DNA of 64,000 nt from Brevibacillus reuszeri (GCF_002897295.1 NZ_BEXF01000031.1:1-64000), one strand, 5' to 3'; counted from the stretch's first letter, positions 27,674 to 36,506 are shown. Numbers and translations: made by a program. The notes: a model not told the origin generated them from the letters alone.

Positions 27674-29305
27674 TTATTTTTCTATCAGAGTCTCCGTACG
27701 ATCAAATACGACCTTGCCATCCACAATCGTGAGCTGTACCTTCGTATCAGGTATTTCTTCCACCGGAATTGCAAAAAGATTGCGTTCCAAAACGGCTATG
27801 TCGGCAAGCTTGCCTACTTCGAGTGTTCCCAGCTCATTCTCTCTGAACGTACCGTAGGCGGACCCGGCTGTATATGCTTTTAAAGCTTCAGCAAGAGTGA
27901 TGCGCTCATGCGGATGCCAGACCGTCTCGCCGCTGCTATCGATTCTGGTCACTGCACGATAAATTTGCAGGAGTGGATTCAATATATCGATAGGAAAATC
28001 TGTTCCAAAGGCCAATCTCGCCCCTGCTTTTTGTAAGGTATTGATCGAAAAGACGTATTTTTCCCGCTCAGACCCAATGCGCTCTGTGTAAACGCCTCTT
28101 TCGGACATGGCAAAGTGGTCGGGCTGCATTGAAGCTGTCACATCTAGCTCTTTAAATCTGTGAATATCATCTGGATGAATCACTTCTACGTGCTCGATGG
28201 AGTGACGGGAATCTCGTTTGCCGTTCGCCTTCTGCGCTTCCTCGTATGAATCGAATGCAAGCCGAATCGCTCCATCCCCGATCGCATGGAAGCGAATGCT
28301 AAAGCCTGCTTTATCTGCTTCTACGACCCACTTCTTGATCATGTCTGGCGGAAATGATGTTTCCCCGCGAGTGTCTGCCTGATCGGCATAGGGCTCCAGC
28401 AGATAAGCTGTACGAGCGGTGATGACGCCATCGATAAATTGCTTCAAGCCGGATACACGGAGCATGTCCGTCTGAAATGTTTCTCTCAGCTGCTTTGCAC
28501 GTTCCAGGTCGCCATCCAGTGCTGGCCAGAGGTGAATGCGTGTGGTCAGCTCTCCTCTATCTTCAAACTCTTTGAAAAGATCGTAATCAGTAAGGATAGC
28601 CAATGATTCCGTTGCAAATAAATCATGGACAGCCGTCACTCCTAGGCTGGCTGCGTAGGCGAGGAAATTCCTGAAAAGCTCTCTCTTTTTTTCTTTTGAA
28701 AAATGATAGGCATGCTTGATTACGGCGCCCATTGCTTTTTCGTATAACAAGCCGTCTGGTTCTCCGTTTTCGTCTTTTCCGATGATCCCAAATGCAGGGT
28801 TTTCTGTTTTTTGGTTTATGCCAGCAATCTCCAGTGCTTTTGAATTCACCCAAGCATAATGACCCTCGGCGTGAAACATGAGCGCTGGACGATCAGGAAC
28901 GGCTCGATCCAAAGCATACCGATTCGGTAATTGCTTAGTATCCCAGTAGCCTGCATCCCACACTGAGCCGATTACCCATGGTTCATCCGGTTTTGATTCG
29001 GCAAAGTCTCGAATGATTTCCAGCGCCTCAGCTTCCGACCGGGCAGAGAACAAATTGGCACTTTCCATGGCAACTGCCCCATCCATTACATGCAGGTGGA
29101 AATCATGAAAACCAGGCATGATCAATTGGTCCTCAAAAGAATAGACCTTCGTCGTCTCTCCTGTAAATGCGACCATTTCTTCCTTCGAACCAATGGCTAT
29201 AATCCTGTTATTTGCAATTGCGATGGACGCAGGCACTGGCACATCAGAAAGTCCGGTAAATACGGCATTGCTCGAAACGATCAAGTCAGCAATTTGTTTA
29301 CTCAT
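27674..29305 (-). CDS. YtcJ-like metal-dependent amidohydrolase
   Basis: A 543-residue amidohydrolase of the YtcJ group. The HxH metal motif is in GFHDFHLHVMDGA, a later His is in IRFHAIGDGAI, a second in SIEHVEVIHPDD, and the catalytic Asp in FGTDFPID; the N- and C-terminal strands form the usual composite barrel with the tail LEVGKLADIAVL. Family members deacylate or cleave amide or carbamate bonds with varied substrates. It lies 86 bases downstream of the second PuuP-like permease, probably cotranscribed. An amide or N-acyl polyamine substrate would fit the context but is not shown. Confidence 0.88.
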   Translation of the reverse strand: MSKQIADLIVSSNAVFTGLSDVPVPASIAIANNRIIAIGSKEEMVAFTGETTKVYSFEDQLIMPGFHDFHLHVMDGAVAMESANLFSARSEAEALEIIRDFAESKPDEPWVIGSVWDAGYWDTKQLPNRYALDRAVPDRPALMFHAEGHYAWVNSKALEIAGINQKTENPAFGIIGKDENGEPDGLLYEKAMGAVIKHAYHFSKEKKRELFRNFLAYAASLGVTAVHDLFATESLAILTDYDLFKEFEDRGELTTRIHLWPALDGDLERAKQLRETFQTDMLRVSGLKQFIDGVITARTAYLLEPYADQADTRGETSFPPDMIKKWVVEADKAGFSIRFHAIGDGAIRLAFDSYEEAQKANGKRDSRHSIEHVEVIHPDDIHRFKELDVTASMQPDHFAMSERGVYTERIGSEREKYVFSINTLQKAGARLAFGTDFPIDILNPLLQIYRAVTRIDSSGETVWHPHERITLAEALKAYTAGSAYGTFRENELGTLEVGKLADIAVLERNLFAIPVEEIPDTKVQLTIVDGKVVFDRTETLIEK

Positions 29306-29391
29306 GATACAATCATCCTCTCATTGATTCATTTATCGTATAACTGCGCGAGGTCAAGCTTGTTCAAAGCCCGATTCCCCGGTGGTTCTTA

Positions 29392-30738
29392 TTAAGAGGC
29401 TTCTTCGATACTTAGCTGTGGAGGCGGTTGCCGGAACATTTTGGTCAAATTCAGCAAATATAGAAAACCGATGAGCAGCCAGGCTCCGCCGAGCATTAAA
29501 GAATGTTCATCCAAATTGATGAAGAACAATCCGATGAGCGCAGCACCGACCAACGGGATGATCAAATATTGAATCGTTGCTTGCACAGACCTTTGCTTTT
29601 GACGAACATAATAATGGGCAACAACTGCCAGATTGACGAAGAAAAATGCGAACAAAGCGCCAAAATTAATAAACGATACGGCTGTCATCAGATCCAGGAA
29701 CAGAGCGCTGAAAGCGACCGCTCCAATGATCAAAATATTGAATACTGGTGTTCGATACTTTGGAGACAGATAACCAAAGATTCTTTTCGGAAGGACATTC
29801 TCCCTGCCCATCGCGTACAAAATGCGAGAAGCACTCGTTCCTGAAGCTACTGCTGAGGCGAATCCGGCTGTCAATCCTACTGCCACAACAATACTCGTGA
29901 AAATGTTCCCGCCGACATACATCGCAATCTCTAAGTAAGCTGAATCAGGATTTTGAAAAGACTGAAACTCGGGAAAAATAAGCTGAGAAAAATAAGAGCC
30001 TGAAACAAACAATAAGCCACCAATCAGCGTGATGAGATAGATCGCCTTGGGCAACGTCTTCGTAGCGTCCTTCGTCTCTTCTGATAGAGTCGTCACCGCG
30101 TCAAAGCCTAAAAAGCTGAAGCATAAGAGCGGGACAACGGAGAGCAGCGTCGGAATTTTAATTTCCGAATCATAAAAGGGTACCGTGGAAAACAAAGTCC
30201 CTGCTCCTTTCCCAGAAAGAAGCCCATAAATCGTTAATATAAAAAAGAGAATAAAAACAAAAATCTGCAGAAAAAGCATATACGTGTTAAATTTCGCCGC
30301 CAATTTAATACCCAAGATATTGACAGTTGTGATGACCAAAACAAAGGAAGTAATCCATACAAACATAGGGACCGATGGAAAAAAGGCATTCAATGATATT
30401 CCGATGAGCAAGGAGCTAATCATCGGGCTAAACAAATAATCAATGATAATCGTCCAGCCTACGATGAAGCCGACATGTGGGCTAATTGATCGCTGGGTAA
30501 ACGTGTACGCAGCCCCCGCGTTTGGAAACGCCTTCACGAGCTGCGCATAGCTATAAGCAGTAAACAGCATGACAATCAGCGCGATCGCATAAGCAATCGG
30601 CATCATCCCGTTTGTACTATGTACGGCAACCCCATACGTCGAGAAAAACGTCTGTGGCGCCATAAAAGCTAATCCAAAAAAGACGACATACTTCAGAGTA
30701 AGCGAACGTTTTAATGTGGGGGAAGCAGAATGCTCCAT
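29392..30738 (-). CDS. second PuuP-like amine permease (APC superfamily)
   Basis: A 448-residue APC transporter, clearly paralogous to the one at 25795: FFSTYGVAVHSTNGMMPIAY, AYTFTQRSISPHVGFIVGW, CFSFLGFDAVTTLSEET and SRILYAMGRENVLPKRIFGY. It fits the PuuP group equally well. A sigma-54 promoter and an activator-site-like dyad stand upstream. Having two such permeases under the same type of promoter suggests uptake of two related amines, or of one substrate with different affinity. Confidence 0.88.
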   Translation of the reverse strand: MEHSASPTLKRSLTLKYVVFFGLAFMAPQTFFSTYGVAVHSTNGMMPIAYAIALIVMLFTAYSYAQLVKAFPNAGAAYTFTQRSISPHVGFIVGWTIIIDYLFSPMISSLLIGISLNAFFPSVPMFVWITSFVLVITTVNILGIKLAAKFNTYMLFLQIFVFILFFILTIYGLLSGKGAGTLFSTVPFYDSEIKIPTLLSVVPLLCFSFLGFDAVTTLSEETKDATKTLPKAIYLITLIGGLLFVSGSYFSQLIFPEFQSFQNPDSAYLEIAMYVGGNIFTSIVVAVGLTAGFASAVASGTSASRILYAMGRENVLPKRIFGYLSPKYRTPVFNILIIGAVAFSALFLDLMTAVSFINFGALFAFFFVNLAVVAHYYVRQKQRSVQATIQYLIIPLVGAALIGLFFINLDEHSLMLGGAWLLIGFLYLLNLTKMFRQPPPQLSIEEAS

Positions 30739-30796
30739 GGATCAATCCTCCTAAATGAGCGTTGGGTGAAAAGGAAAGCTTGAAATTGTAAATCTT

Positions 30797-30812
30797 GCAT
30801 CTTCCATGCCAA
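30797..30812 (-). promoter_or_regulatory. sigma-54 promoter for the second permease-amidohydrolase unit
   Basis: The minus strand reads TTGGCAT, five bases, then ATGCA; GG and GC are exactly ten bases apart. Two positions are off the best consensus, so it is the weakest of the four, but it sits 59 bases before the permease ATG and is preceded by an activator-site-like dyad. Confidence 0.68.
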
Positions 30813-30904
30813 ACGATTTGGTAAAAGGAGGTTCGTTTCGCATGGCAAGTACCGCTCTTTCCTCTGCATCACGATTGTTTTTTTAAAAAATCGCTCACCC
30901 CCAC

Positions 30905-30951
30905 CTATTCAATTATGCATACGTTACTCACTTTTGCATAAAAATGAATAT
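30905..30951. promoter_or_regulatory. putative upstream activator site 3
   Basis: An AT-rich dyad that opens with CTATTCA and TTATGCATA and closes with TTGCATAAAAATGAATA. It shares the outer arms and inner TTATGCA/TGCATAA blocks with sites 1 and 2 but has about nine more bases in the centre. It ends 93 bp upstream of the sigma-54 promoter. Confidence 0.6.
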
Positions 30952-30970
30952 TCTGTCTATATTTTCTAGT

Positions 30971-30996
30971 TAAAAGACCGAGTGTTTGTAACACCC
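30971..30996 (-). terminator. terminator after the SDR gene
   Basis: Minus-strand stem GGGTGTT with AACACTC (one G-U pair), loop ACA, then GGTCTTTTAAC. Begins a few bases after the SDR stop codon. Confidence 0.6.
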
Positions 30997-30999
30997 AGC

Positions 31000-31692
31000 C
31001 TACGATCCTTGATCTGCTCTAAGTACTTGTCCGTTCATCCCGTTTTCAGGTAAAGTCGCCAATCCTACAATTTTATCTACTACGGTCGCTGGGTCCCCTA
31101 CTCCATAAGGATTTTGTTCCGTCAACAAGTTCCCGGGATCAAAAAGATTCACGAGTAAACCATTAGTCCCTTCCTCTAGAGCGACCGTTTTCATTAAACC
31201 TTCGAGACCTGCTTTTGCTGCCGAATACGCGCCCAAGCCTTCGTATACGAAATTTGCCATTGCTGACGTAATGGAAATAATTCTACCGTATTTTTGTTTG
31301 CGCATGGTTGGTAAAAAAGCATGGGTCATGAGGTAAGCACTATACAGGTTGAGGCGGATGGTATGATCCCAGACGTCTGGCGTCATGTCATGAATCGATC
31401 TGTATTCCCCTGTACCACCTGCGTTATTGATTAGTACGTCTAGCTGGCCTATCTGTGTAATTACTTGATCCCGGAGCTTGTCCACCACTTCTGCGTCTGT
31501 GACATCTGCTGGAATGACTACTGCTCGCCCTCCTGCCTCTTTGATCGTTTGTGCCACTTCCTGCAATTTTTCTGTCCTTCTGCCAACAAGCACGACCTTC
31601 GCACCTTCGTCAGCCAAGCGAATTGCCGTTGCTCGGCCAAGACCAGTTCCAGCGCCTGTCACGAGTGCCACCCGACTTGTTAATAAGCCCAT
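31000..31692 (-). CDS. short-chain dehydrogenase/reductase
   Basis: A 230-residue SDR. The cofactor motif is GAGTGLGRATA near residue 13, NNAG follows at about 89, and the active site YxxxK is YSAAKAG with a Ser in ISITSAMAN. VGRRTEKL after the second strand suggests NADP preference. The start at 31692 follows AGGAGGTTTGAAC. It lies 11 bases after the MarR gene and is probably repressed by it. Substrate unknown. Confidence 0.9.
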   Translation of the reverse strand: MGLLTSRVALVTGAGTGLGRATAIRLADEGAKVVLVGRRTEKLQEVAQTIKEAGGRAVVIPADVTDAEVVDKLRDQVITQIGQLDVLINNAGGTGEYRSIHDMTPDVWDHTIRLNLYSAYLMTHAFLPTMRKQKYGRIISITSAMANFVYEGLGAYSAAKAGLEGLMKTVALEEGTNGLLVNLFDPGNLLTEQNPYGVGDPATVVDKIVGLATLPENGMNGQVLRADQGS

Positions 31693-31703
31693 GTTCAAAC
31701 CTC

Positions 31704-32216
31704 CTAAATATCATGCTTTTTCATTAATTCACTTGCTTCGTGGAGCAGGGTAATCAACTGCTTGCTATGACTTTGTTCCAGTATCTCAGCGTGACGTAAA
31801 TAGATGGCTTCCAGACTCTGATAAATTTTCTGGCATAAAGCTTTTCCTTCTTCCGTCAAACAAAGCATGATTTGCTTTCCGTCGGCTTTACGCTCTACCA
31901 GATTACGGCCTACGAGCTTATCAATGAATCTGGTGCTTGTTGATGGTGCGATCGTGAGCTTTTCGCATAGCTCTTTTTGCGAAATACCAGCATGATCATT
32001 CAGTGTAATCATCAGGTAGGCGTATGAAGGTGGTAGTTCAATTGCCGCAAATGCTTCTTCGGCGAGCTTGTCCATCTGTCTGGCGAACCGCGAGACGGTA
32101 AAATACAGACAGTGGCTCAACATGTAATCAGAGCTAGGCAGTTCTTGCTGTTCATCGAAACGCTCGCTATCGGCTGAAGGATATGCTATAGAATCTTTGC
32201 CGTTTTCCTCTTTCAA
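31704..32216 (-). CDS. MarR family transcriptional regulator
   Basis: A winged-helix MarR protein of about 170 residues: ISQKELCEKLTIAPSTSTRF is the recognition region and VERKADGKQIMLCLTEEG the wing. I choose TTG at 32216, preceded by AAAGGAGAAGGATTCA; a GTG at 32252 would add 12 residues but lacks a ribosome site. A perfect 22-bp palindrome lies 40 bases upstream and is its probable operator. First gene of a two-gene operon with the SDR. Confidence 0.88.
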   Translation of the reverse strand: MKEENGKDSIAYPSADSERFDEQQELPSSDYMLSHCLYFTVSRFARQMDKLAEEAFAAIELPPSYAYLMITLNDHAGISQKELCEKLTIAPSTSTRFIDKLVGRNLVERKADGKQIMLCLTEEGKALCQKIYQSLEAIYLRHAEILEQSHSKQLITLLHEASELMKKHDI

Positions 32217-32255
32217 TGAATCCTTCTCCTTTGTCGTTCTTCTGTTCGACACTTC

Positions 32256-32277
32256 ATCATTTGTATATACAAATGAT
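32256..32277. promoter_or_regulatory. perfect 22-bp palindrome, probable MarR operator
   Basis: Arms ATCATTTGTAT and ATACAAATGAT meet with no spacer. The centre TATATAC can serve as a -10 element on the minus strand, so a bound dimer would block the promoter of the marR-SDR pair. Confidence 0.7.
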
Positions 32278-32344
32278 TGCTGTAATCTTGATTTTAGCCG
32301 TTATCTTCCATTTCGTAAAGGGCTTAGCTGCCATTCAATGGAAT

Positions 32345-32377
32345 AATGAAAAAAGGCCCGCCTAGTTAAGCGGAACC
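32345..32377 (-). terminator. terminator after the DUF554 gene
   Basis: Minus-strand stem GGTTCCGC with GCGGGCC (small bulge), loop TTAACTAG, then TTTTTT. Confidence 0.65.
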
Positions 32378-32413
32378 TTCGCTTTATAAACATGTTTAAG
32401 GAAGTCGAAAAAT

Positions 32414-33097
32414 TTAGCTCCAAACAGCATTTTTCACTACCAAAAAAATGACGGGTACTAAAAGAGACGGAATCAGATTTATCGTACTGAACTTTTTTAC
32501 TCCGAGGATGCTAAGTCCTGAGCTGAGAATTAATACTCCGCCAATGATCGAGATTTCTGTCAAAAGCTCTGGCGTAATATAACTAGACACTGCTTTTGCC
32601 GTAAAATAGAAGAATCCTTGCCAACAGAACAAAACGACAGCCGAGAGGGCAATCCCGAGCCCAAATGTAGCAGCCAGCACAATCGAGGTTACCAAATCAA
32701 AGATCGCATTTGTTAACAAATAGGTTTGATTTCCGTTTAACGCACTTTCGATGGGACCAACAATGGAAAGAGTCCCGATACAAAACAAAAGCACGGCGGT
32801 TGATAATCCCTCTGCCAAATTCCCCTTTGAAAACGTGGAAACGATCCGATTGAATCGATTCTCCAAGTTGCATGCTTGGCCAATCACGCCGCCAAGCGCT
32901 AGACTCACAATAAACAAGACTGGATACTGACTATTTGGCATATGCTTGGAAATCGCAAACACCCCTAATGCTACTACGGCCAGCCCCATTCCTTGCATCA
33001 GAATGTCTTGATACGACTCCTTCATACCCCGTTTACATACACTCCCGATAAGACTTCCTACTACAATCAATACAGCATTGACAATGGTTCCAAGCAC
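32414..33097 (-). CDS. DUF554 family membrane protein (YdfK/YqgA-like)
   Basis: A 227-residue polytopic protein beginning MLGTIVNAVLIVVGSLIGSV, with FCIGTLSIVGPIESALNG in the middle and glycine-rich membrane helices throughout; this is the DUF554 pattern. The start is GTG at 33097 after GGGGGGAGC. Function of the family is unknown; it may be a transporter. It is downstream of a decayed MerR gene and could once have been its target. Confidence 0.9.
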   Translation of the reverse strand: MLGTIVNAVLIVVGSLIGSVCKRGMKESYQDILMQGMGLAVVALGVFAISKHMPNSQYPVLFIVSLALGGVIGQACNLENRFNRIVSTFSKGNLAEGLSTAVLLFCIGTLSIVGPIESALNGNQTYLLTNAIFDLVTSIVLAATFGLGIALSAVVLFCWQGFFYFTAKAVSSYITPELLTEISIIGGVLILSSGLSILGVKKFSTINLIPSLLVPVIFLVVKNAVWS

Positions 33098-33119
33098 GCG
33101 AAAGCTCCCCCCTATTCAT

Positions 33120-33456
33120 TCATTGGAACCAGAATAAACCCTCCAGCTGCTGGAGGGTCAAAAGAATGACAACCTCCCGGATCACTCCCATCCATTGTTC
33201 ATTCGCAGCATCCTTGATTTGATAAATTCTGCTTTCGATTTTTTTCTGGATATGAACAAACTCCTGGATTCGTTTTTCTATTTCGCGCTTTGAGATAAAG
33301 AATCGTGTTCAGCTGCTCGAATTGCTCGATTGTGTAGTAACGATAGCCAGTGCGCTCATCGACATGAGTTGGTTTGAATAAATCAATTTCATCATAATAA
33401 CGCAAGGTGCGAACATCCATTTGAAAAAGCTTGGAAATTTCACCGATCAAAAACAC
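33120..33456 (-). pseudogene. MerR family regulator, broken by an internal deletion/frameshift
   Basis: The first frame from 33456 gives a normal MerR HTH ([20 protein letters not shown] then [20 protein letters not shown] and [12 protein letters not shown]), then runs into unrelated residues and stops at 33199. Shifting frame at that point restores a typical MerR dimer helix ([20 protein letters not shown]) that continues to a stop at 33120. The linking stretch between the wing and the dimer helix, about 25 residues in relatives, is missing. A perfect hairpin at 33138-33158 (ACCCTCCAG/CTGGAGGGT) lies at its end and may be a terminator. Confidence 0.75.
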
Positions 33457-33488
33457 GCGAGCCCTCCACCTCTACTTTTTTGCTAGGT

Positions 33489-34370
33489 TTATAGCATGTA
33501 GGTAAGCTGCCGAGCAAATGGTCGAAGCTCTGTTACATTTTCTACATACGCAATACAGACGTTCACCAGCGTCTTGTTTGGGGCATCTAACGCAAGCTCC
33601 TTCTGCAAAAGCTCGATTACCTCCAACAGCTCTATTCGCACCTTATCCGGCTTTTCCAGCTCTGAAATGTGTACCTTCACTGCTTGCAAAAATTGTTGAA
33701 TCGTCATTTTGTGCGTTTGCCAATCAATCGGATTTAGGCTGTTAAAGTAAACGGTCGTCTCGTCTAAGACTGGCTTCGCTTTCGAGTGTATCAGATCACT
33801 TACGATCGCATCCATGCGCCCGACTAAAAAATGGGCCAGTTCAGACAGTGGAATTGAAATTCCTTTTTGTACGATATAAAATAAGTACTCTTTCAAAAGT
33901 CCTCTATAGATGGCCACGACATCCCATATATGGTCCTTGGCCTCACCACCATAGGCCTCCAAGAAACAGTCCTTATGCCAAGTGAGCAGGACTGCTCTTT
34001 TTTTCCTCCAAGCTGCTTTGAAGGTCTCATTATCCTTGATCGGCAGTTCTTTGAATTCAACCATAAAAAAGTAATTTTCCAGCATGTACTGAAGCTGAAA
34101 TTGTATTTTTCGGCGCAATTGTTCCTTTGGTGCCGTCCCTTCTCGTCTCCCATCGGAATCCAGTTGATTCGCTTGCTCAAACATCATTTGATGGCAGAGC
34201 TTGAAGACTTCTGTAAATAAATCTTCTTTTGAAGGGAAGATTTTATAAATGCTGCCTTTTGCCATACCACAAGCATCGGCGATTTCTTGCATAGATGCGG
34301 AGGAATAGCCTTTTTCCTTGAATACGCCCATTGCAGTATGGAGTATTTGCTGTTTTTTCACATCTTCCAT
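33489..34370 (-). CDS. TetR family transcriptional regulator with long C-terminal domain
   Basis: A TetR HTH (ILHTAMGVFKEKGYSSASMQ, EIADACGMAKGSIYKIFPSK) with a C-terminal part extending the protein to 293 residues, well above the usual 190-210. The start is the ATG at 34370 after AGGGGTGG. It is divergent from the AbrB-like gene; a long inverted repeat across that gene's promoter is the likely operator. Confidence 0.88.
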   Translation of the reverse strand: MEDVKKQQILHTAMGVFKEKGYSSASMQEIADACGMAKGSIYKIFPSKEDLFTEVFKLCHQMMFEQANQLDSDGRREGTAPKEQLRRKIQFQLQYMLENYFFMVEFKELPIKDNETFKAAWRKKRAVLLTWHKDCFLEAYGGEAKDHIWDVVAIYRGLLKEYLFYIVQKGISIPLSELAHFLVGRMDAIVSDLIHSKAKPVLDETTVYFNSLNPIDWQTHKMTIQQFLQAVKVHISELEKPDKVRIELLEVIELLQKELALDAPNKTLVNVCIAYVENVTELRPFARQLTYML

Positions 34371-34424
34371 TATGACCACCCCTATTTATTCTGACATGCA
34401 GATGCCACATATTCAACATGGGAA

Positions 34425-34468
34425 TTGACTAAGAAAACTCACAAGTCATATAATGAACTCGTGAGTTT
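34425..34468 (+). promoter_or_regulatory. promoter of the AbrB-like gene with overlapping inverted repeat
   Basis: TTGACT (34425-34430) and TATAAT (34449-34454) with an 18-bp spacer. AAACTCAC (34435-34442) and GTGAGTTT (34461-34468) face each other, with inner AGT/ACT pairs, and the -10 lies at the centre. A TetR dimer bound here would block RNA polymerase. Confidence 0.72.
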
Positions 34469-34534
34469 CTACCGAGTGAATTTTCAAATTTTTGGCTGCT
34501 CTTTTGCCATAATCCTATGTAAAGAAGTGGTTTC

Positions 34535-35641
34535 ATGAATGACATGCAGCTTATTGAGAGTAAATGGGTCCGGTTTCTTTTCACCTGTATGTTTGCGATT
34601 ATCGGCGGCGTTGTGTTTCAAATGCTGCATATCCCCCTCCCCTGGCTTCTAGGCTCCATGGTATTCGTTCTCATTGGTTCGAAGCTGGTTACCAGGGTCA
34701 CTCCATTTTGGCCGGGGATGCTTCGGAATACAGGTATGGGAATCATCGGGTATACGATTGGGCTTTCTTTCACACTGTCTACGTTAAAAGAGATTGGCAA
34801 GCAGCTACCCTCCATGATTATTTTGACAGTTCTGCTGTTACTTTTTACCCTTGTGATCGCCTATTTTGTTTCCAGGCTTTCAGGTATCCCTTTTCCAACA
34901 GCTTTGATCGGAAGTATACCGGGCGGCCTGAGTCAAATGATTCCGTTGGCTGAGGAAATAAAGGGCGTCGATTTAACCGTCGTCACCTTCCTACAGGTCT
35001 CCAGGCTCATGATGATCATTGTCTTTGTCCCTCTGCTTATCTTTAGTCCACTGATCACGGGCATTAGCCAACATTCTCTTTCCGCACAAATACATCTTGC
35101 TGGAGCTAGCTGGGATGGACTTTTTCCAAGTATCTGGCTATTTGCCGTCGTGTGTACAATCCTTGCTATTCTGGCAAACAGATTAAACTTTCCAACTGCA
35201 TACTTACTCGGTCCAATGATCGGCACGATCGTCCTTAATATTGCTGGATTCCATGGTCCCGACCTTCCAACCGTCATCATGAATGCTACTCAGTTAATGC
35301 TAGGCGGCTACATCGGGCTGCTGCTTAAACCAGAGAATTTGAAGCATGCATGGAGAATCAGCACGACAGCTTTTTTGAGTGGAATTGTATTGATTTTATG
35401 TGCTCTCGCTCTGAGTTTGCTTTTGACCATGACGCATCCCGTTTCATTTGTTACTGCCTTTTTAAGCCTCTCTCCTGGCGGAATGGACCAGATGGCGATC
35501 ATAGCGAAGGAAGTACATGCAGACCTGTCCATTTTGATCTGCTATCAGCTATTTCGTGCCCTGTTTATTTCCTTGGCTGTGCCCCCCATTTTAAAAGCCG
35601 TGTTTAAAAAATTCAGCAAAGCTAAAACGGCTGTAAGCTAG
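34535..35641 (+). CDS. AbrB-type (PF05145) integral membrane protein
   Basis: A 368-residue, highly hydrophobic protein with duplicated halves: PLPWLLGSM...LIGSIPGGLSQM in the first and PTAYLLGPMIGTI...LSLSPGGMDQMAIIA in the second. This duplicated PGG motif is the mark of the AbrB membrane family (once annotated as ammonia monooxygenase-like). Unrelated to the AbrB DNA-binding protein. The substrate is unknown; it is probably an exporter or carrier under the control of the divergent TetR. Confidence 0.88.
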   Translation: MNDMQLIESKWVRFLFTCMFAIIGGVVFQMLHIPLPWLLGSMVFVLIGSKLVTRVTPFWPGMLRNTGMGIIGYTIGLSFTLSTLKEIGKQLPSMIILTVLLLLFTLVIAYFVSRLSGIPFPTALIGSIPGGLSQMIPLAEEIKGVDLTVVTFLQVSRLMMIIVFVPLLIFSPLITGISQHSLSAQIHLAGASWDGLFPSIWLFAVVCTILAILANRLNFPTAYLLGPMIGTIVLNIAGFHGPDLPTVIMNATQLMLGGYIGLLLKPENLKHAWRISTTAFLSGIVLILCALALSLLLTMTHPVSFVTAFLSLSPGGMDQMAIIAKEVHADLSILICYQLFRALFISLAVPPILKAVFKKFSKAKTAVS

Positions 35642-35664
35642 CACGATCAACTTTTTCAAAAAAA

Positions 35665-35698
35665 GAGCATGCTTTTAGATTCCCACCAAAGCATGCTC
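35665..35698. terminator. bidirectional terminator between convergent genes
   Basis: Stem GAGCATGCTTT with AAAGCATGCTC and a 12-base loop. On the minus strand it is followed by TTTTTTT; on the plus strand the U-tract is poor. Confidence 0.8.
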
Positions 35699-35717
35699 GA
35701 CTGTTTTCTACCAATTC

Positions 35718-36506
35718 TTATTCAAAAACAACCATTTCTCCTACCTCTTGAAATCCAGCCTTCCGATAAATGTTGATTCCATCTGTAGAGGCTTGCAGCA
35801 CGCAAGGCTTTCCTTTGCCGTCCTCCTGAATTCGCTGGAGAAGATAGCTAAACATCGTGCTGCCGAGTCCTTTTCCTCTATATTCTTGTCTTGTCATTAC
35901 ATCGTAAATTCCATAGCTGCTGTCTGTTTCAATCAAGCAGCCCGTAGATACTGCTTTGCCGTCCAAGAAGCCAATAAACCACTGTTGGTGCGGATGAGCA
36001 GAATAGCTTTTTGCAGCTTGATCGAATAACTGTTTCAGGACCTCTTGCTCAGGACTACCCTCAAACAATGACTGAAAAATGGTGGCGTACCTACGAACAT
36101 CCTCAGTATTCTGCACCTTTTTTATCTCAAAAAAGTCAGAAGTCAACGGTCCTGCTGACTTGATCGCGTCACTTTCTAATTTCATGGTAACATTGCGTTC
36201 AACTTCCTCCAGCCCGAGATCAGCTAGCAACCGCACAAGCTCATCAGTCAAAAAGCGCTGATCTGTCCAAACGCTTACGGGAAATCCCTTGTTTGAATAA
36301 GAACGAACGGCTTGCTCTACATTCGTTAGCACAGCTTTGGGTAACACTGACAACGGAACAAGTACATTAAATGTATCGGATGGTAAACCCGAATCAACAG
36401 CGATAAAATATTGATTTTCATCTACGTGCGCACCTGAAAACCATGATGGAAGAGAGGATGCCTTATTCACAAAATTATCCAAAACCAAATCTTGATTTGA
36501 TAACAT
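35718..36506 (-). CDS. GNAT family N-acetyltransferase
   Basis: The C-terminal half carries the GNAT acetyl-CoA site: YDVMTRQEYRGKGLGSTMFS followed by YLLQRI, and then YRKAGFQEVG. The N-terminal half is a second, degenerate domain, so the protein of about 262 residues resembles two-domain GNATs. The ATG at 36506 follows GGTGA; an ATG four codons upstream is the alternative. Acceptor substrate unknown. Confidence 0.85.
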   Translation of the reverse strand: MLSNQDLVLDNFVNKASSLPSWFSGAHVDENQYFIAVDSGLPSDTFNVLVPLSVLPKAVLTNVEQAVRSYSNKGFPVSVWTDQRFLTDELVRLLADLGLEEVERNVTMKLESDAIKSAGPLTSDFFEIKKVQNTEDVRRYATIFQSLFEGSPEQEVLKQLFDQAAKSYSAHPHQQWFIGFLDGKAVSTGCLIETDSSYGIYDVMTRQEYRGKGLGSTMFSYLLQRIQEDGKGKPCVLQASTDGINIYRKAGFQEVGEMVVFE

